This document shows positions 1 to 5,741 of a stretch of DNA of 10,058 nucleotides, piece by piece. Location of the stretch: the NCBI GenBank assembly GCA_028701715.1, contig JAQVQF010000070.1, positions 1-10,058 on the forward strand, written 5' to 3'. Numbering within the stretch: the stretch's first letter is position 1; every line of letters starts with the position of its first letter. A model generated the notes under the pieces. It saw only the letters and a program-made list of their open reading frames with translations. It was not told where the DNA came from and ran no database searches. The position numbers were made by a program, and so were the translations under genes. Origin of the DNA: Eubacteriales bacterium (GTDB lineage: Bacteria > Bacillota > Clostridia > Oscillospirales > CAG-382).

Positions 1-849
1 TTTAATGGTTTCCGAATCACCCCTGCGGTTCATCCTTTTTAAAATACCGTCGTTTATATGCTGTATGGGCACATCTATATATTTGACAAGCTTGGGATTT
101 ACTGCGAATTCCTCAATGAGCGAATCGGTAACGCGTTCGGGATAGCAATAAAGCACTCTTATCCATTCGATACCCGCTATTTCGGAAAGGGAGCGTATGA
201 GCTTGTCAAGACGGGAGGAGCCGTAAAGGTCTTCCCCGTAACGGGTGGTATCCTGAGCGACAAGACATATTTCCTTTACGCCCAGCGACGCCATTTCCTT
301 TACCTCATCGGTAATTTCGGACATGGGGCGGCTGCGGTATTTTCCGCGCAGCGCGGGTATAATACAATAAGTGCAGCGATTGTCGCAGCCTTCCGCTATC
401 TGAATATAAGCGAAATGCGAGGGCGTGGTTATTACCCTGCCGCCGCCGAACGGCGATGTATCCGGACTGTCGCACCTTAAATAACGCCTTGCGTTGTATG
501 CGTTTTCCACCGCTTCAATGATATTCACGTACGAACCCGTACCTATTACGCAATCGACTTCAGGCAGCTTTTCAAATATTTCCTCGCGGTATCTTTCCGC
601 AAGGCAGCCCGCCACGACGATACCCTTTAGCTGTCGGTTTTTCTTAAGCCACGCGATGTCGAGTACATTGTCAATAGCTTCCTGCTTGGCGGATTGTATG
701 AAGGCGCAGGTGTTTATAACCATAACATCCGCGTCGATGTCCTCTGCGACTATATCATAGCCCGCATCAACGCATTTTGAAATCATCGTTTCCGTATTAA
801 TAAGGTTTTTGGGGCATCCCAAGGATACAAAGCCCACTTTTATCGGCAT
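1..849 (-). CDS. rimO: Ribosomal protein S12 methylthiotransferase RimO, C-terminus cut by window edge
   Basis: RimO is a radical-SAM enzyme that adds a methylthio group to the conserved aspartate of ribosomal protein S12. The frame is open from ATG at 849 to position 1 (283 codons; the family is usually about 440), so the end of the radical-SAM domain and the C-terminal TRAM domain lie outside. The N-terminal UPF0004 domain begins VSLGCPKNL, and its three cluster cysteines are C12, C48 and C82. The radical-SAM motif CDNRCTYC supplies C155, C159 and C162, followed by IIPALRGKYRSR. LVAQDTTRYG and the later DVPIQHI are typical of RimO rather than MiaB. It is 89 nt downstream of recX on the same strand with no visible terminator between, so read-through from recA is plausible. 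The ribosome binding site is weak (GGAAAGTGGG about 11 nt upstream), but no other in-frame start was seen. Confidence 0.95.
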   Translation of the reverse strand, partial: MPIKVGFVSLGCPKNLINTETMISKCVDAGYDIVAEDIDADVMVINTCAFIQSAKQEAIDNVLDIAWLKKNRQLKGIVVAGCLAERYREEIFEKLPEVDCVIGTGSYVNIIEAVENAYNARRYLRCDSPDTSPFGGGRVITTPSHFAYIQIAEGCDNRCTYCIIPALRGKYRSRPMSEITDEVKEMASLGVKEICLVAQDTTRYGEDLYGSSRLDKLIRSLSEIAGIEWIRVLYCYPERVTDSLIEEFAVNPKLVKYIDVPIQHINDGILKRMNRRGDSETIK

Positions 850-938
850 GATTGGATTATTCCCACTTTCCGTATTGCGTTTTGATTTTAAATTTATATT
901 TATATTTACAGCAGTATCTATATAATTTGATATACCGG

Positions 939-1610
939 TTATTCGTCAGTATATCCTTCTTCGGCGTATTCGTCAAGGGTTGATTTTTCAAGCATGCAAT
1001 CCTCAAGGGCGGATTTTATTTCGTCCCACGAATAGCCGGCTCTGAACAGAAAATTGCCGAGCTTTGCCTTGGATTTTCTGTCGGACAAATCATATTTTTT
1101 ACCGGCGACTTCCCTTTTAATTAAAATTGTCAGGTTTTCCGTAAAAATATTCGCGTCGGTGTTTTCAAGCGCGTTATTGATGTCATCGCGGGTAAAGCCT
1201 TTTTCGTAAAGATAATTTTTTATTCTCATTTTGCCCCAACGGCGTTTTTCGGCAAGCTCGTCCGCGCGCCGTTCGGCAAGGCTTGAGTCGTCGAGATATC
1301 CCTTTTCCGTCAGCAGGTTTATTACCGCGGAAATAACGTCGTCGCCGAAGCTTTTCGTAAGCTTCAGCTTTTCGCCGAGCCGACGCGTCGAAAGGTCGCC
1401 GCTTGACAAGTATGACTGCGCTTTTTTAATACACGCGAGCTTTTCAGCGAAAAAAGAGAGCTTTTCTATATCAACCGTTCCGCTTTGGGAAATTCCAAGC
1501 GCGAGAAAGTCGGCTTCCGTAATAAGATAATCTTCTCCCCCGCAGGCGACGGCGATTTCGTGTCTTTCGTCATGGACGGTAATGCCGTCTACGGGTAAAA
1601 TCGTCATCAT
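939..1610 (-). CDS. recX: Regulatory protein RecX
   Basis: RecX binds RecA filaments and modulates (usually inhibits) recombinase activity. The 223-residue protein has the family layout of repeated three-helix modules. The first, at about 62-104, has SYLSSGDLSTRRLGEKL. The second, at about 105-149, contains GYLDDSSLAERRADEL and RIKNYLYEKGF. The third, at about 157-203, ends RAGYSWDEIKSAL. About 60 less conserved residues precede them, as in many Gram-positive RecX proteins, and the last 20 residues are acidic. The start codon overlaps the recA stop codon in an ATGA arrangement. No strong ribosome binding site is visible there, so translational coupling to recA is likely. Two ATG codons sit in tandem at 1610 and 1607; the upstream one is chosen because it gives the overlap, but either could be used. 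Family assignment rests on these motifs and on position next to recA. Confidence 0.92.
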   Translation of the reverse strand: MMTILPVDGITVHDERHEIAVACGGEDYLITEADFLALGISQSGTVDIEKLSFFAEKLACIKKAQSYLSSGDLSTRRLGEKLKLTKSFGDDVISAVINLLTEKGYLDDSSLAERRADELAEKRRWGKMRIKNYLYEKGFTRDDINNALENTDANIFTENLTILIKREVAGKKYDLSDRKSKAKLGNFLFRAGYSWDEIKSALEDCMLEKSTLDEYAEEGYTDE

Positions 1611-2674
1611 TCGTCGGAGGTTTCCGGCATCGTGTCGTCGGAGCAGGCGAAGCCGCCGTTGGATTTTTTATAGGCTTCCCTGACCTTGGTTCTTATTTCC
1701 TCAAACAGAGCCTTGTTTTCGCACAGCGTTTTCCTGACATTTTCCTTGCCCTGACACAGACGCTGACCGTTGTAGGAAAACCATGAGCCTGATTTTTCGA
1801 TAATATTAAAATAAACGCCCAGCTCCACCAATTCGCTTTCCTTCGAAATGCCCTTGCCGTAAATAATGTCGAATTCCGCCGTTTTAAAGGGCGGAGCGAC
1901 CTTGTTTTTAACAACCTTGCATTTAACGTGGTTGCCTATTGCCTCCGTGCCTTCCTTGATCTGCTCGCCTCTCCTTACGTCTATGCGTACGGAGGCATAA
2001 AATTTCAACGCTCTGCCGCCGGTAGTGACTTCCGGATTGCCGTACATCACGCCGACTTTTTCGCGCAGCTGGTTTATAAACACCACTATGCAGTTGGATC
2101 TGGAAATGGCTCCGGAAAGCTTGCGCAGCGCCTGCGACATTAAACGCGCGTGAAGTCCCACATGGGACGCTCCCATGTCGCCCTCTATTTCGCTTCTGGG
2201 AACGAGAGCCGCGACGGAATCTATAACGACTATTTCCACCGCGCCGGAACGCACAAGCGCGTCGCATACCTCAAGAGCGGTTTCGCCGTCGTCGGGCTGC
2301 GATACAAGCAGGTCGTTTATATTCACGCCGAGCGCTTTGGCGTATATGGGGTCGAGGGCGTGCTCCGCGTCGATAAACGCGGCTTCGCCGCCTTCCTTTT
2401 GAATTTCGGCTATCATATGTAAAGCGACGGTGGTTTTACCGGAGGATTCCGGCCCGTAAATTTCGACAATTCTGCCTTTCGGAACGCCGCCGATACCCAA
2501 TGCCAGATCAAGCGAAAGACTGCCCGTAGAGACCGCCTTTACTTCCATCGACGGGTTTTCGCCGAGTCTCATTATAATTCCTTTACCTTCTTTTTTTTCA
2601 AGCAGAGCGAGCGCGGTATCCAAAGCTTTTTTTCTTGCGGCGATACTGTCCTTGACTGTTTCGTTTTCTGCCAT
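1607..2674 (-). CDS. recA: Recombinase RecA
   Basis: RecA forms ATP-dependent filaments on single-stranded DNA, carries out strand exchange, and triggers LexA self-cleavage in the SOS response. The 355 residues are full length. The Walker A motif GPESSGKT is at 74-81, the catalytic glutamate is E104 in IDAEHALDP, and Walker B VVIDSVAAL is at 149-157. The DNA-binding L1 region follows (SEIEGDMGASHVGLHARLMSQ, 161-181), then L2 at 201-220 (NQLREKVGVM to TTGG). The C-terminal domain ends in an acidic tail (SDDTMPETSDE). The start ATG at 2674 has AAAGGA (2683-2688 on this strand) 8 nt upstream. Expression should be SOS-controlled, because a consensus promoter and a LexA box lie about 220-260 nt upstream. 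The long leader between them carries tandem repeats. recX overlaps its 3' end. No odd residues were seen. Confidence 0.99.
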   Translation of the reverse strand: MAENETVKDSIAARKKALDTALALLEKKEGKGIIMRLGENPSMEVKAVSTGSLSLDLALGIGGVPKGRIVEIYGPESSGKTTVALHMIAEIQKEGGEAAFIDAEHALDPIYAKALGVNINDLLVSQPDDGETALEVCDALVRSGAVEIVVIDSVAALVPRSEIEGDMGASHVGLHARLMSQALRKLSGAISRSNCIVVFINQLREKVGVMYGNPEVTTGGRALKFYASVRIDVRRGEQIKEGTEAIGNHVKCKVVKNKVAPPFKTAEFDIIYGKGISKESELVELGVYFNIIEKSGSWFSYNGQRLCQGKENVRKTLCENKALFEEIRTKVREAYKKSNGGFACSDDTMPETSDE

Positions 2675-2715
2675 GGCTGACGTCCTTTCAAAATAATATT
2701 GCTCAATAACGCGCT

Positions 2716-2747
2716 TTGAGCCGTTGAGCTTTTGAGCTTTTGAGCCG
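2716..2747. repeat. 8-bp tandem repeat (TTGAGCNN x4) near the recA ribosome binding site
   Basis: TTGAGC recurs at 2716, 2724, 2732 and 2740 with an exact 8-bp period; the units are TTGAGCCG, TTGAGCTT, TTGAGCTT and TTGAGCCG. A complementary GCTCAA at 2701-2706 can pair with any of the four. In the recA mRNA the single complement lies 12 nt upstream of the AAAGGA ribosome binding site, so the array offers alternative hairpins just ahead of it. The repeat is seen directly; any role is inference. Confidence 0.8.
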
Positions 2748-2779
2748 ACGGTAAATATATAACCGTTTAAGATTCATGC

Positions 2780-2888
2780 GAATAAGCTTTATCTTAAAGC
2801 GTAAACCGCTTAGCGTAAGCGTAAACCGTTTGTCGCAAACGCAAACCGTTTGTCACAAACGTAAACCGTTTATCGTAAACGCAAACCG
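2780..2888. repeat. 20-bp tandem repeat array with internal dyads in the recA leader
   Basis: Four contiguous 20-bp units start at 2801, 2821, 2841 and 2861, with consensus GYAAACCGYTTRKCRYAARC. An 8-bp partial unit follows at 2881-2888, and a degenerate unit precedes them at about 2780-2800. Each unit plus the first base of the next holds a 6-bp dyad around a 3-nt loop: CGCTTA/TAAGCG (2807-2821), CGTTTG/CAAACG (2827-2841 and 2847-2861) and CGTTTA/TAAACG (2867-2881). The degenerate unit has GCTTTA/TAAAGC (2786-2800). Stem changes are matched on both arms, so pairing is kept while sequence varies. The 20-bp period is not a multiple of three and there are no unique spacers, which argues against coding repeats or a CRISPR array. 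The array lies wholly within the predicted recA 5' untranslated RNA. Confidence 0.85.
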
Positions 2889-2890
2889 CA

Positions 2891-2904
2891 CGAACTAATG
2901 TTCA
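2891..2904. promoter_or_regulatory. LexA (SOS) operator upstream of recA
   Basis: CGAACTAATGTTCA has the GAAC-N4-GTTC core of the Gram-positive (Bacillus DinR/LexA) SOS box, with the outer C matching on one side only. It starts 4 bp downstream of the recA -10 hexamer and covers the predicted start site, the classic position for repression. It is the only GAAC-N4-GTTC site I noticed in the window. A lexA gene is not in the window, so the regulator is inferred from the box type. Confidence 0.88.
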
Positions 2905-2908
2905 TTTT

Positions 2909-2937
2909 ATTCTATCATATCATATATTAATTGTCAA
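2909..2937 (-). promoter_or_regulatory. recA promoter (SigA type)
   Basis: Reading the minus strand, TTGACA (2937-2932) is followed by a 17-bp AT-rich spacer and TAGAAT (2914-2909). A TG one base upstream of the -10 makes it an extended -10 element. The expected start site is near 2902, inside the LexA box, giving a recA leader of about 228 nt. Both hexamers and the spacing were read directly; promoter activity is inferred. Confidence 0.85.
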
Positions 2938-3019
2938 TGTTTTTTTACCGTTAAACTATATTTTGATAAAAATAGGCATTTTTAATTATTATTATCCCGT
3001 ATTTTGTGGAAAGAGTCTA

Positions 3020-3048
3020 TTTACTTTATGTAAATTTAGTAATATAAT
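3020..3048 (+). promoter_or_regulatory. Promoter of the PRPP synthetase gene
   Basis: TTTACT (3020-3025) and a perfect TATAAT (3043-3048) are separated by 17 bp. The site is divergent from the recA promoter and predicts a leader of about 120 nt before the ATG at 3177. Confidence 0.7.
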
Positions 3049-3080
3049 CAGTATGTGGAACAAACAGTTTGGTATTTCGG

Positions 3081-3112
3081 CGGCTTTTTACCCGTTTCGG
3101 AATTAAAAACCG
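3081..3112 (+). promoter_or_regulatory. Possible leader hairpin before the PRPP synthetase gene
   Basis: CGG-c-TTTTTA (3081-3090) can pair with TAAAAACCG (3104-3112), giving 9 base pairs with one bulged C. The loop itself holds a small CCG-TTT-CGG dyad (3092-3100). No T-run follows, so it is not a terminator. It matches no riboswitch or leader I can name and may be chance. Confidence 0.35.
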
Positions 3113-3176
3113 TCCGGGACAACGTAAGCATACATACAAACATTAAAATTTAATAAGTTAAAAGGAAGGTCTGTGA

Positions 3177-4298
3177 ATGAAAGAAACTTCGAATCACGGC
3201 GAGCTTTGTCTTATAGTGCTGAAAAGCGCGAGAGAGCTCGGCATATTGGTTGACGAAAAGATCAAGGCTCTCAGAAACGAACAGGATTCCGAATTGTCCC
3301 ATATTCTCGCTATCGAGGAAATACGCTTTTCCAACGGCGAGGGTAAAGTCAAGCTTGACGATTCCGTACGCGGCAAGGATGTTTATGTTCTCGTCGACGT
3401 GGGCAATTACTCCATCACATACCCCATGTTCAGCTATGAAAACCATATGGGGCCGGACGAGCATTATCAGGACGTAAAGCGTGTGCTTTCGGCTATCGGC
3501 GGAAAAGCGAACAGAGTAACAATTATTATGCCCCTGCTTTACGCGTCGCGTCAGCACAAAAGAAAGGGACGCGAATCCCTTGACTGCGCGCTTGCGTTAA
3601 ACGAGCTTGAAAATCTCGGCGTGGACACCATAATATCCTTCGACGTTCACGACCCCACCATTTACAACGCCATTCCCAACTCATCGTTTGAGAATATTTA
3701 TCCCACCTATTCCATGCTCAAGAGCTTTATCGCCAACGAGGGCAACAATATACTCAAAGACAATATGGTGGTTATATCACCTGATACGGGCGCCATGGAC
3801 AGAGCGGTTTATTACGCAAATGTTTTAGGCGTGGATGTGGGTATGTTTTACAAGCGCCGCGACCATACCAGGATAGTAAACGGCAAGAATCCCATAATTC
3901 AACATGAATATATCGGCGGTCCGGTCGACGGCAAGAAGGTAATGATTGTCGACGATATGATAGCCTCCGGCGAATCGATAATCGATATAATAAACGAAAT
4001 TTCCAATAAAAATATTTCCGCTATATATGTAGCCTCCACCTATGCGCTATTCACGGAAGGCATTACAAAATTCGACAAGCTCTACGAGCAGGGAAAGCTC
4101 AACAGGCTTTATACCACAAATCTTTCGTATATCCCGGATGAGGTAAGGCAGCGTCCCTGGTTTATGCAGGTTGACCTTTCCAAATTTATCGCCAAGATAA
4201 TCAACACCCTTTCCCATGACGAATCCATTTCCCCGCTGCTCGACGCCACCACGCGTATCAGGCGGCTGCTTAAAAACGCATCATATAAAAACGAATAG
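3177..4298 (+). CDS. prs: Ribose-phosphate pyrophosphokinase (PRPP synthetase), long clostridial-type form
   Basis: The enzyme transfers diphosphate from ATP to ribose 5-phosphate to make PRPP, the precursor for nucleotides, histidine, tryptophan and NAD. At 373 residues it is longer than the classic form of about 315. The ATP-binding region IMPLLYASRQHKRKGRESLD (about 117-136) corresponds to the ARQDRK-REP segment of classic enzymes, and FDVHDP (155-160) to the metal-binding LDLH segment. VVISPDTGAMDRA is at 198-210. The PRPP loop VMIVDDMIASGES (255-267) matches the VDDMIDTAGT signature with S/G changes. Extra sequence lies at the N-terminus and at about 290-330. The ATG at 3177 follows AAAAGGAAGG with good spacing. 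It is divergent from recA and monocistronic by appearance, since a fresh promoter starts 56 nt after its stop. A related phosphoribosyltransferase is less likely because both PRPP-synthetase halves are present. Confidence 0.9.
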   Translation: MKETSNHGELCLIVLKSARELGILVDEKIKALRNEQDSELSHILAIEEIRFSNGEGKVKLDDSVRGKDVYVLVDVGNYSITYPMFSYENHMGPDEHYQDVKRVLSAIGGKANRVTIIMPLLYASRQHKRKGRESLDCALALNELENLGVDTIISFDVHDPTIYNAIPNSSFENIYPTYSMLKSFIANEGNNILKDNMVVISPDTGAMDRAVYYANVLGVDVGMFYKRRDHTRIVNGKNPIIQHEYIGGPVDGKKVMIVDDMIASGESIIDIINEISNKNISAIYVASTYALFTEGITKFDKLYEQGKLNRLYTTNLSYIPDEVRQRPWFMQVDLSKFIAKIINTLSHDESISPLLDATTRIRRLLKNASYKNE

Positions 4299-4354
4299 AT
4301 TTTACTGTTATTATAAAATATGCGTAAATTTGTCATATTTCTTAAAATAACTTA

Positions 4355-4383
4355 TTGACAAACGCGGATTTATCTGCTAAAAT
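4355..4383 (+). promoter_or_regulatory. Promoter of the rpsF-ssb-rpsR operon
   Basis: A perfect TTGACA (4355-4360), a 17-bp spacer and TAAAAT (4378-4383) were read directly. TG one base before the -10 makes it an extended -10 promoter, fitting strong constitutive expression of ribosomal proteins. The predicted start is near 4390. Confidence 0.85.
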
Positions 4384-4399
4384 ACTACGAATGAAAAAG

Positions 4400-4421
4400 C
4401 GGCGTGAGCATTTTCACGCCG
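4400..4421 (+). promoter_or_regulatory. Terminator-like hairpin early in the rpsF leader
   Basis: CGGCGTGA (4400-4407) and TCACGCCG (4414-4421) form a perfect 8-bp stem with a 6-nt loop, followed by TATTTTCT. This resembles an attenuator, but it starts only about 10 nt after the predicted transcription start and its T-run is broken. It could instead be a 5' stability hairpin. Confidence 0.5.
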
Positions 4422-4433
4422 TATTTTCTCCTT

Positions 4434-4475
4434 ACTGCGGCGAAAACCGGGCATTTTCCCCGGCGGGAACGCAGT
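4434..4475 (+). ncRNA. Structured rpsF leader, possible S6:S18 binding site
   Basis: ACTGCG (4434-4439) pairs with CGCAGT (4470-4475), and inside it CCGGG (4447-4451) pairs with CCCGG (4459-4463), with internal loops between the two stems. The structure ends 10 nt before the AAAAGGAGG ribosome binding site of rpsF. Many bacteria carry an autoregulatory RNA here that is bound by the S6:S18 complex and contains a conserved CCG. Position and a nearby CCG fit, but I cannot confirm the motif without a covariance-model search. Confidence 0.5.
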
Positions 4476-4500
4476 CATATGTCCAAAAGGAGGTGCGATT

Positions 4501-4797
4501 ATGGAACAGAACAAAGCGCTGTACGAAACCATTTTTATCGTCAACAACACTATCGGCGAAGACGAGGTGAAAGCGGTGGTGGCAAAATTCACCACTCTGG
4601 TTTCCGAAAACGGCACGGTTGAATCCATCAACGAATGGGGCACAAGACGTCTTGCCTACCCTATCAATGATTTGACCGACGGTTATTATGTTCTTGTCAG
4701 ATTCTATTCTGAACCGGCGTTCCCCGCCGAGCTCAAGAGACTCTACAACATCAATGACTTTATTCTTCGTTCTCTTATAATCAAAGTAGAGGTATAA
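4501..4797 (+). CDS. rpsF: 30S ribosomal protein S6 (bS6)
   Basis: bS6 binds the central domain of 16S rRNA as a heterodimer with S18 on the small-subunit platform. The 98-residue length is normal for the family. YETIFIVNN opens the first strand of the ferredoxin-like fold. WGTRRLAYPINDLTDGYYVL (about 42-61) is the characteristic core, and AELKRLYNINDFILRSLI gives the second helix and the RNA-contacting strand. The start ATG follows AAAAGGAGGTG with ideal spacing. It is the first gene of the rpsF-ssb-rpsR operon, with ssb 55 nt downstream. Translation may be controlled by the leader structure at 4434-4475. Nothing unusual was seen in the protein. Confidence 0.98.
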   Translation: MEQNKALYETIFIVNNTIGEDEVKAVVAKFTTLVSENGTVESINEWGTRRLAYPINDLTDGYYVLVRFYSEPAFPAELKRLYNINDFILRSLIIKVEV

Positions 4798-4852
4798 GAG
4801 AGAAACAACGTTTTAACGTTATAACATTATCAATATACGGGAGTGTGGGAAT

Positions 4853-5287
4853 ATGGCAAGTTTTAATCTTGTGGTTTTAATCGGTTATCTCGTGGCTGAC
4901 CCCGAATTGAAAAATACCGCCAACGGTATTCCCGTGACGTCTTTCAGAATAGGCGTGACCAGAAGATTCGGTCAGGGCGAACAACAGCAGACCGATTTTA
5001 TCGATATAGTTTGCTGGAGAAAAAACGCGGAATTCGTGACCAAATATTTTTCAAAGGGCAAGCCTATACTAGTGCGCGGTTCTCTTCAGACGCGTTCCTG
5101 GACGGATAACAACAATAACAAGCGTTATACAACGGAGGTCGTCGCCGACGAGGTCACTTTTGTGGGCCGCAAGGAAGACGCGTCCTCGGGCGGCATGACC
5201 GCTCCGCAGCAAATGCCCAATTACGGCACCCCGAGAGCAGAAGGCTCATTTGAAGAGCTTTCCGCCGACGACGAGCTGCCGTTCTGA
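4853..5287 (+). CDS. ssb: Single-stranded DNA-binding protein SSB
   Basis: SSB coats single-stranded DNA during replication, repair and recombination and recruits partner proteins through its C-terminal tip. The 144-residue protein starts with an OB-fold (about 1-108): LVVLIGYLVADPELK, TDFIDIVCWRKNAEFVTKYF and KGKPILVRGSLQTRSW are recognisable SSB core segments. A short flexible Gly/Gln/Pro/Asn linker follows (about 110-136), and the tip SADDELPF (137-144) matches the acidic DDxxPF interaction motif. It lies between the S6 and S18 genes, the standard bacterial arrangement, so it is co-transcribed with them. GGGAG lies about 10 nt before the start. The 55-nt gap from rpsF holds a minor AACGT/ACGTT hairpin (4807-4820). 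The IGYLVAD opening differs slightly from the usual IGRLTxD, which looks like normal variation. Confidence 0.97.
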   Translation: MASFNLVVLIGYLVADPELKNTANGIPVTSFRIGVTRRFGQGEQQQTDFIDIVCWRKNAEFVTKYFSKGKPILVRGSLQTRSWTDNNNNKRYTTEVVADEVTFVGRKEDASSGGMTAPQQMPNYGTPRAEGSFEELSADDELPF

Positions 5288-5309
5288 AATTTAATAAGGA
5301 GAATGAGTA

Positions 5310-5561
5310 ATGGATAAAGATTACAGGGACAGCGGAAAAAATTTTCGCCCCCGCAGAAAAGCCAAGGTCTGCGTTTTCTGTGCCGAAAAATTAGAGCACA
5401 TCGACTATAAAGATGTTCCCCGTCTCAGGAAGAATATTACCGAAAGAGCAAAGATACTTCCCAGACGCGTAACCGGAACCTGCGCCAAGCATCAGAGACA
5501 GCTTACCGAAGCCGTCAAGCGCGCACGTCAGATAGCTCTTATACCATATATATCCGACTGA
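5310..5561 (+). CDS. rpsR: 30S ribosomal protein S18 (bS18), cysteine-containing form
   Basis: bS18 partners S6 on the platform of the 30S subunit. The 83-residue protein has a basic N-terminal tail (KNFRPRRKAK), then VCVFCAEK and the RNA-binding core LPRRVTGTCAKHQRQLTEAVKRARQIALIPY. C21, C24, C58 and H61 give a possible CxxC plus CxxH zinc site, the so-called C+ form found in many Gram-positive bacteria; zinc binding is inferred. AAGGAG sits 8 nt before the ATG. It is the last gene of the rpsF operon and is followed within 10 nt by an intrinsic terminator. No second S18 copy is in the window. Confidence 0.98.
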   Translation: MDKDYRDSGKNFRPRRKAKVCVFCAEKLEHIDYKDVPRLRKNITERAKILPRRVTGTCAKHQRQLTEAVKRARQIALIPYISD

Positions 5562-5569
5562 CCAGATCA

Positions 5570-5603
5570 CACCGGTTTCCGAATGGGAACCGGTGATTTG
5601 TTT
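5570..5603 (+). terminator. Intrinsic terminator of the rpsF-ssb-rpsR operon
   Basis: CACCGGTTTCC (5570-5580) pairs with GGGAACCGGTG (5585-5595) as an 11-bp stem with one G-T pair and a GAAT loop, followed by ATTTGTTT. It begins 9 nt after the rpsR stop codon. Confidence 0.88.
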
Positions 5604-5681
5604 AATGTCCGCTGAATAAATCAAGAGCTAAGCCGCGATGCGGCGTTATAGGTTTAATAATATAATCCTAAACCGGAACGG

Positions 5682-5710
5682 TTCAAATTTTTATTTTAAA
5701 ATTTTATACT
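5682..5710 (+). promoter_or_regulatory. Putative promoter of the queG-like gene
   Basis: TTCAAA (5682-5687), a 17-bp spacer and TATACT (5705-5710) precede the ATG at 5742. The -35 is a 4/6 match in very AT-rich DNA, so confidence is moderate. The stretch between the terminator and this site also holds two small dyads: GCCGC/GCGGC (5632-5644) and GGTTTA/TAAACC (5651-5674). Confidence 0.45.
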
Positions 5711-5741
5711 TTTAATTTTTAACAAGGTTCGGTGTTCAATA

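Noticed and set aside
58..760. Two plus-strand open frames at 58-480 and 494-760
   Set aside because: Both are antisense to rimO, whose cysteine motifs and frame are unambiguous.
1923..2422. Several 70-115 codon frames opposite or within recA
   Set aside because: They overlap the RecA core in other frames and have no family motifs or ribosome binding sites.
2780..2888. Tandem 20-bp units as a CRISPR array
   Set aside because: The units are directly contiguous with no unique spacers, shorter than usual CRISPR repeats, and no cas genes are present.
3150..3557. 135-codon minus-strand open frame over the start of the PRPP synthetase gene
   Set aside because: It is antisense to the conserved synthetase and crosses its ribosome binding site; no domain was recognised.
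4299..4354. Terminator after the PRPP synthetase gene
   Set aside because: The region is AT-rich but I found no stem followed by a T-run.
4355..4570. Possible leader peptide starting with TTG at 4355
   Set aside because: Its start codon is the -35 hexamer of the rpsF promoter, and the frame runs through the leader structures into rpsF without a ribosome binding site.
5676..5684. GAACGGTTC as a second LexA box
   Set aside because: The half sites are separated by 1 nt instead of the required 4, so it does not fit the SOS box.
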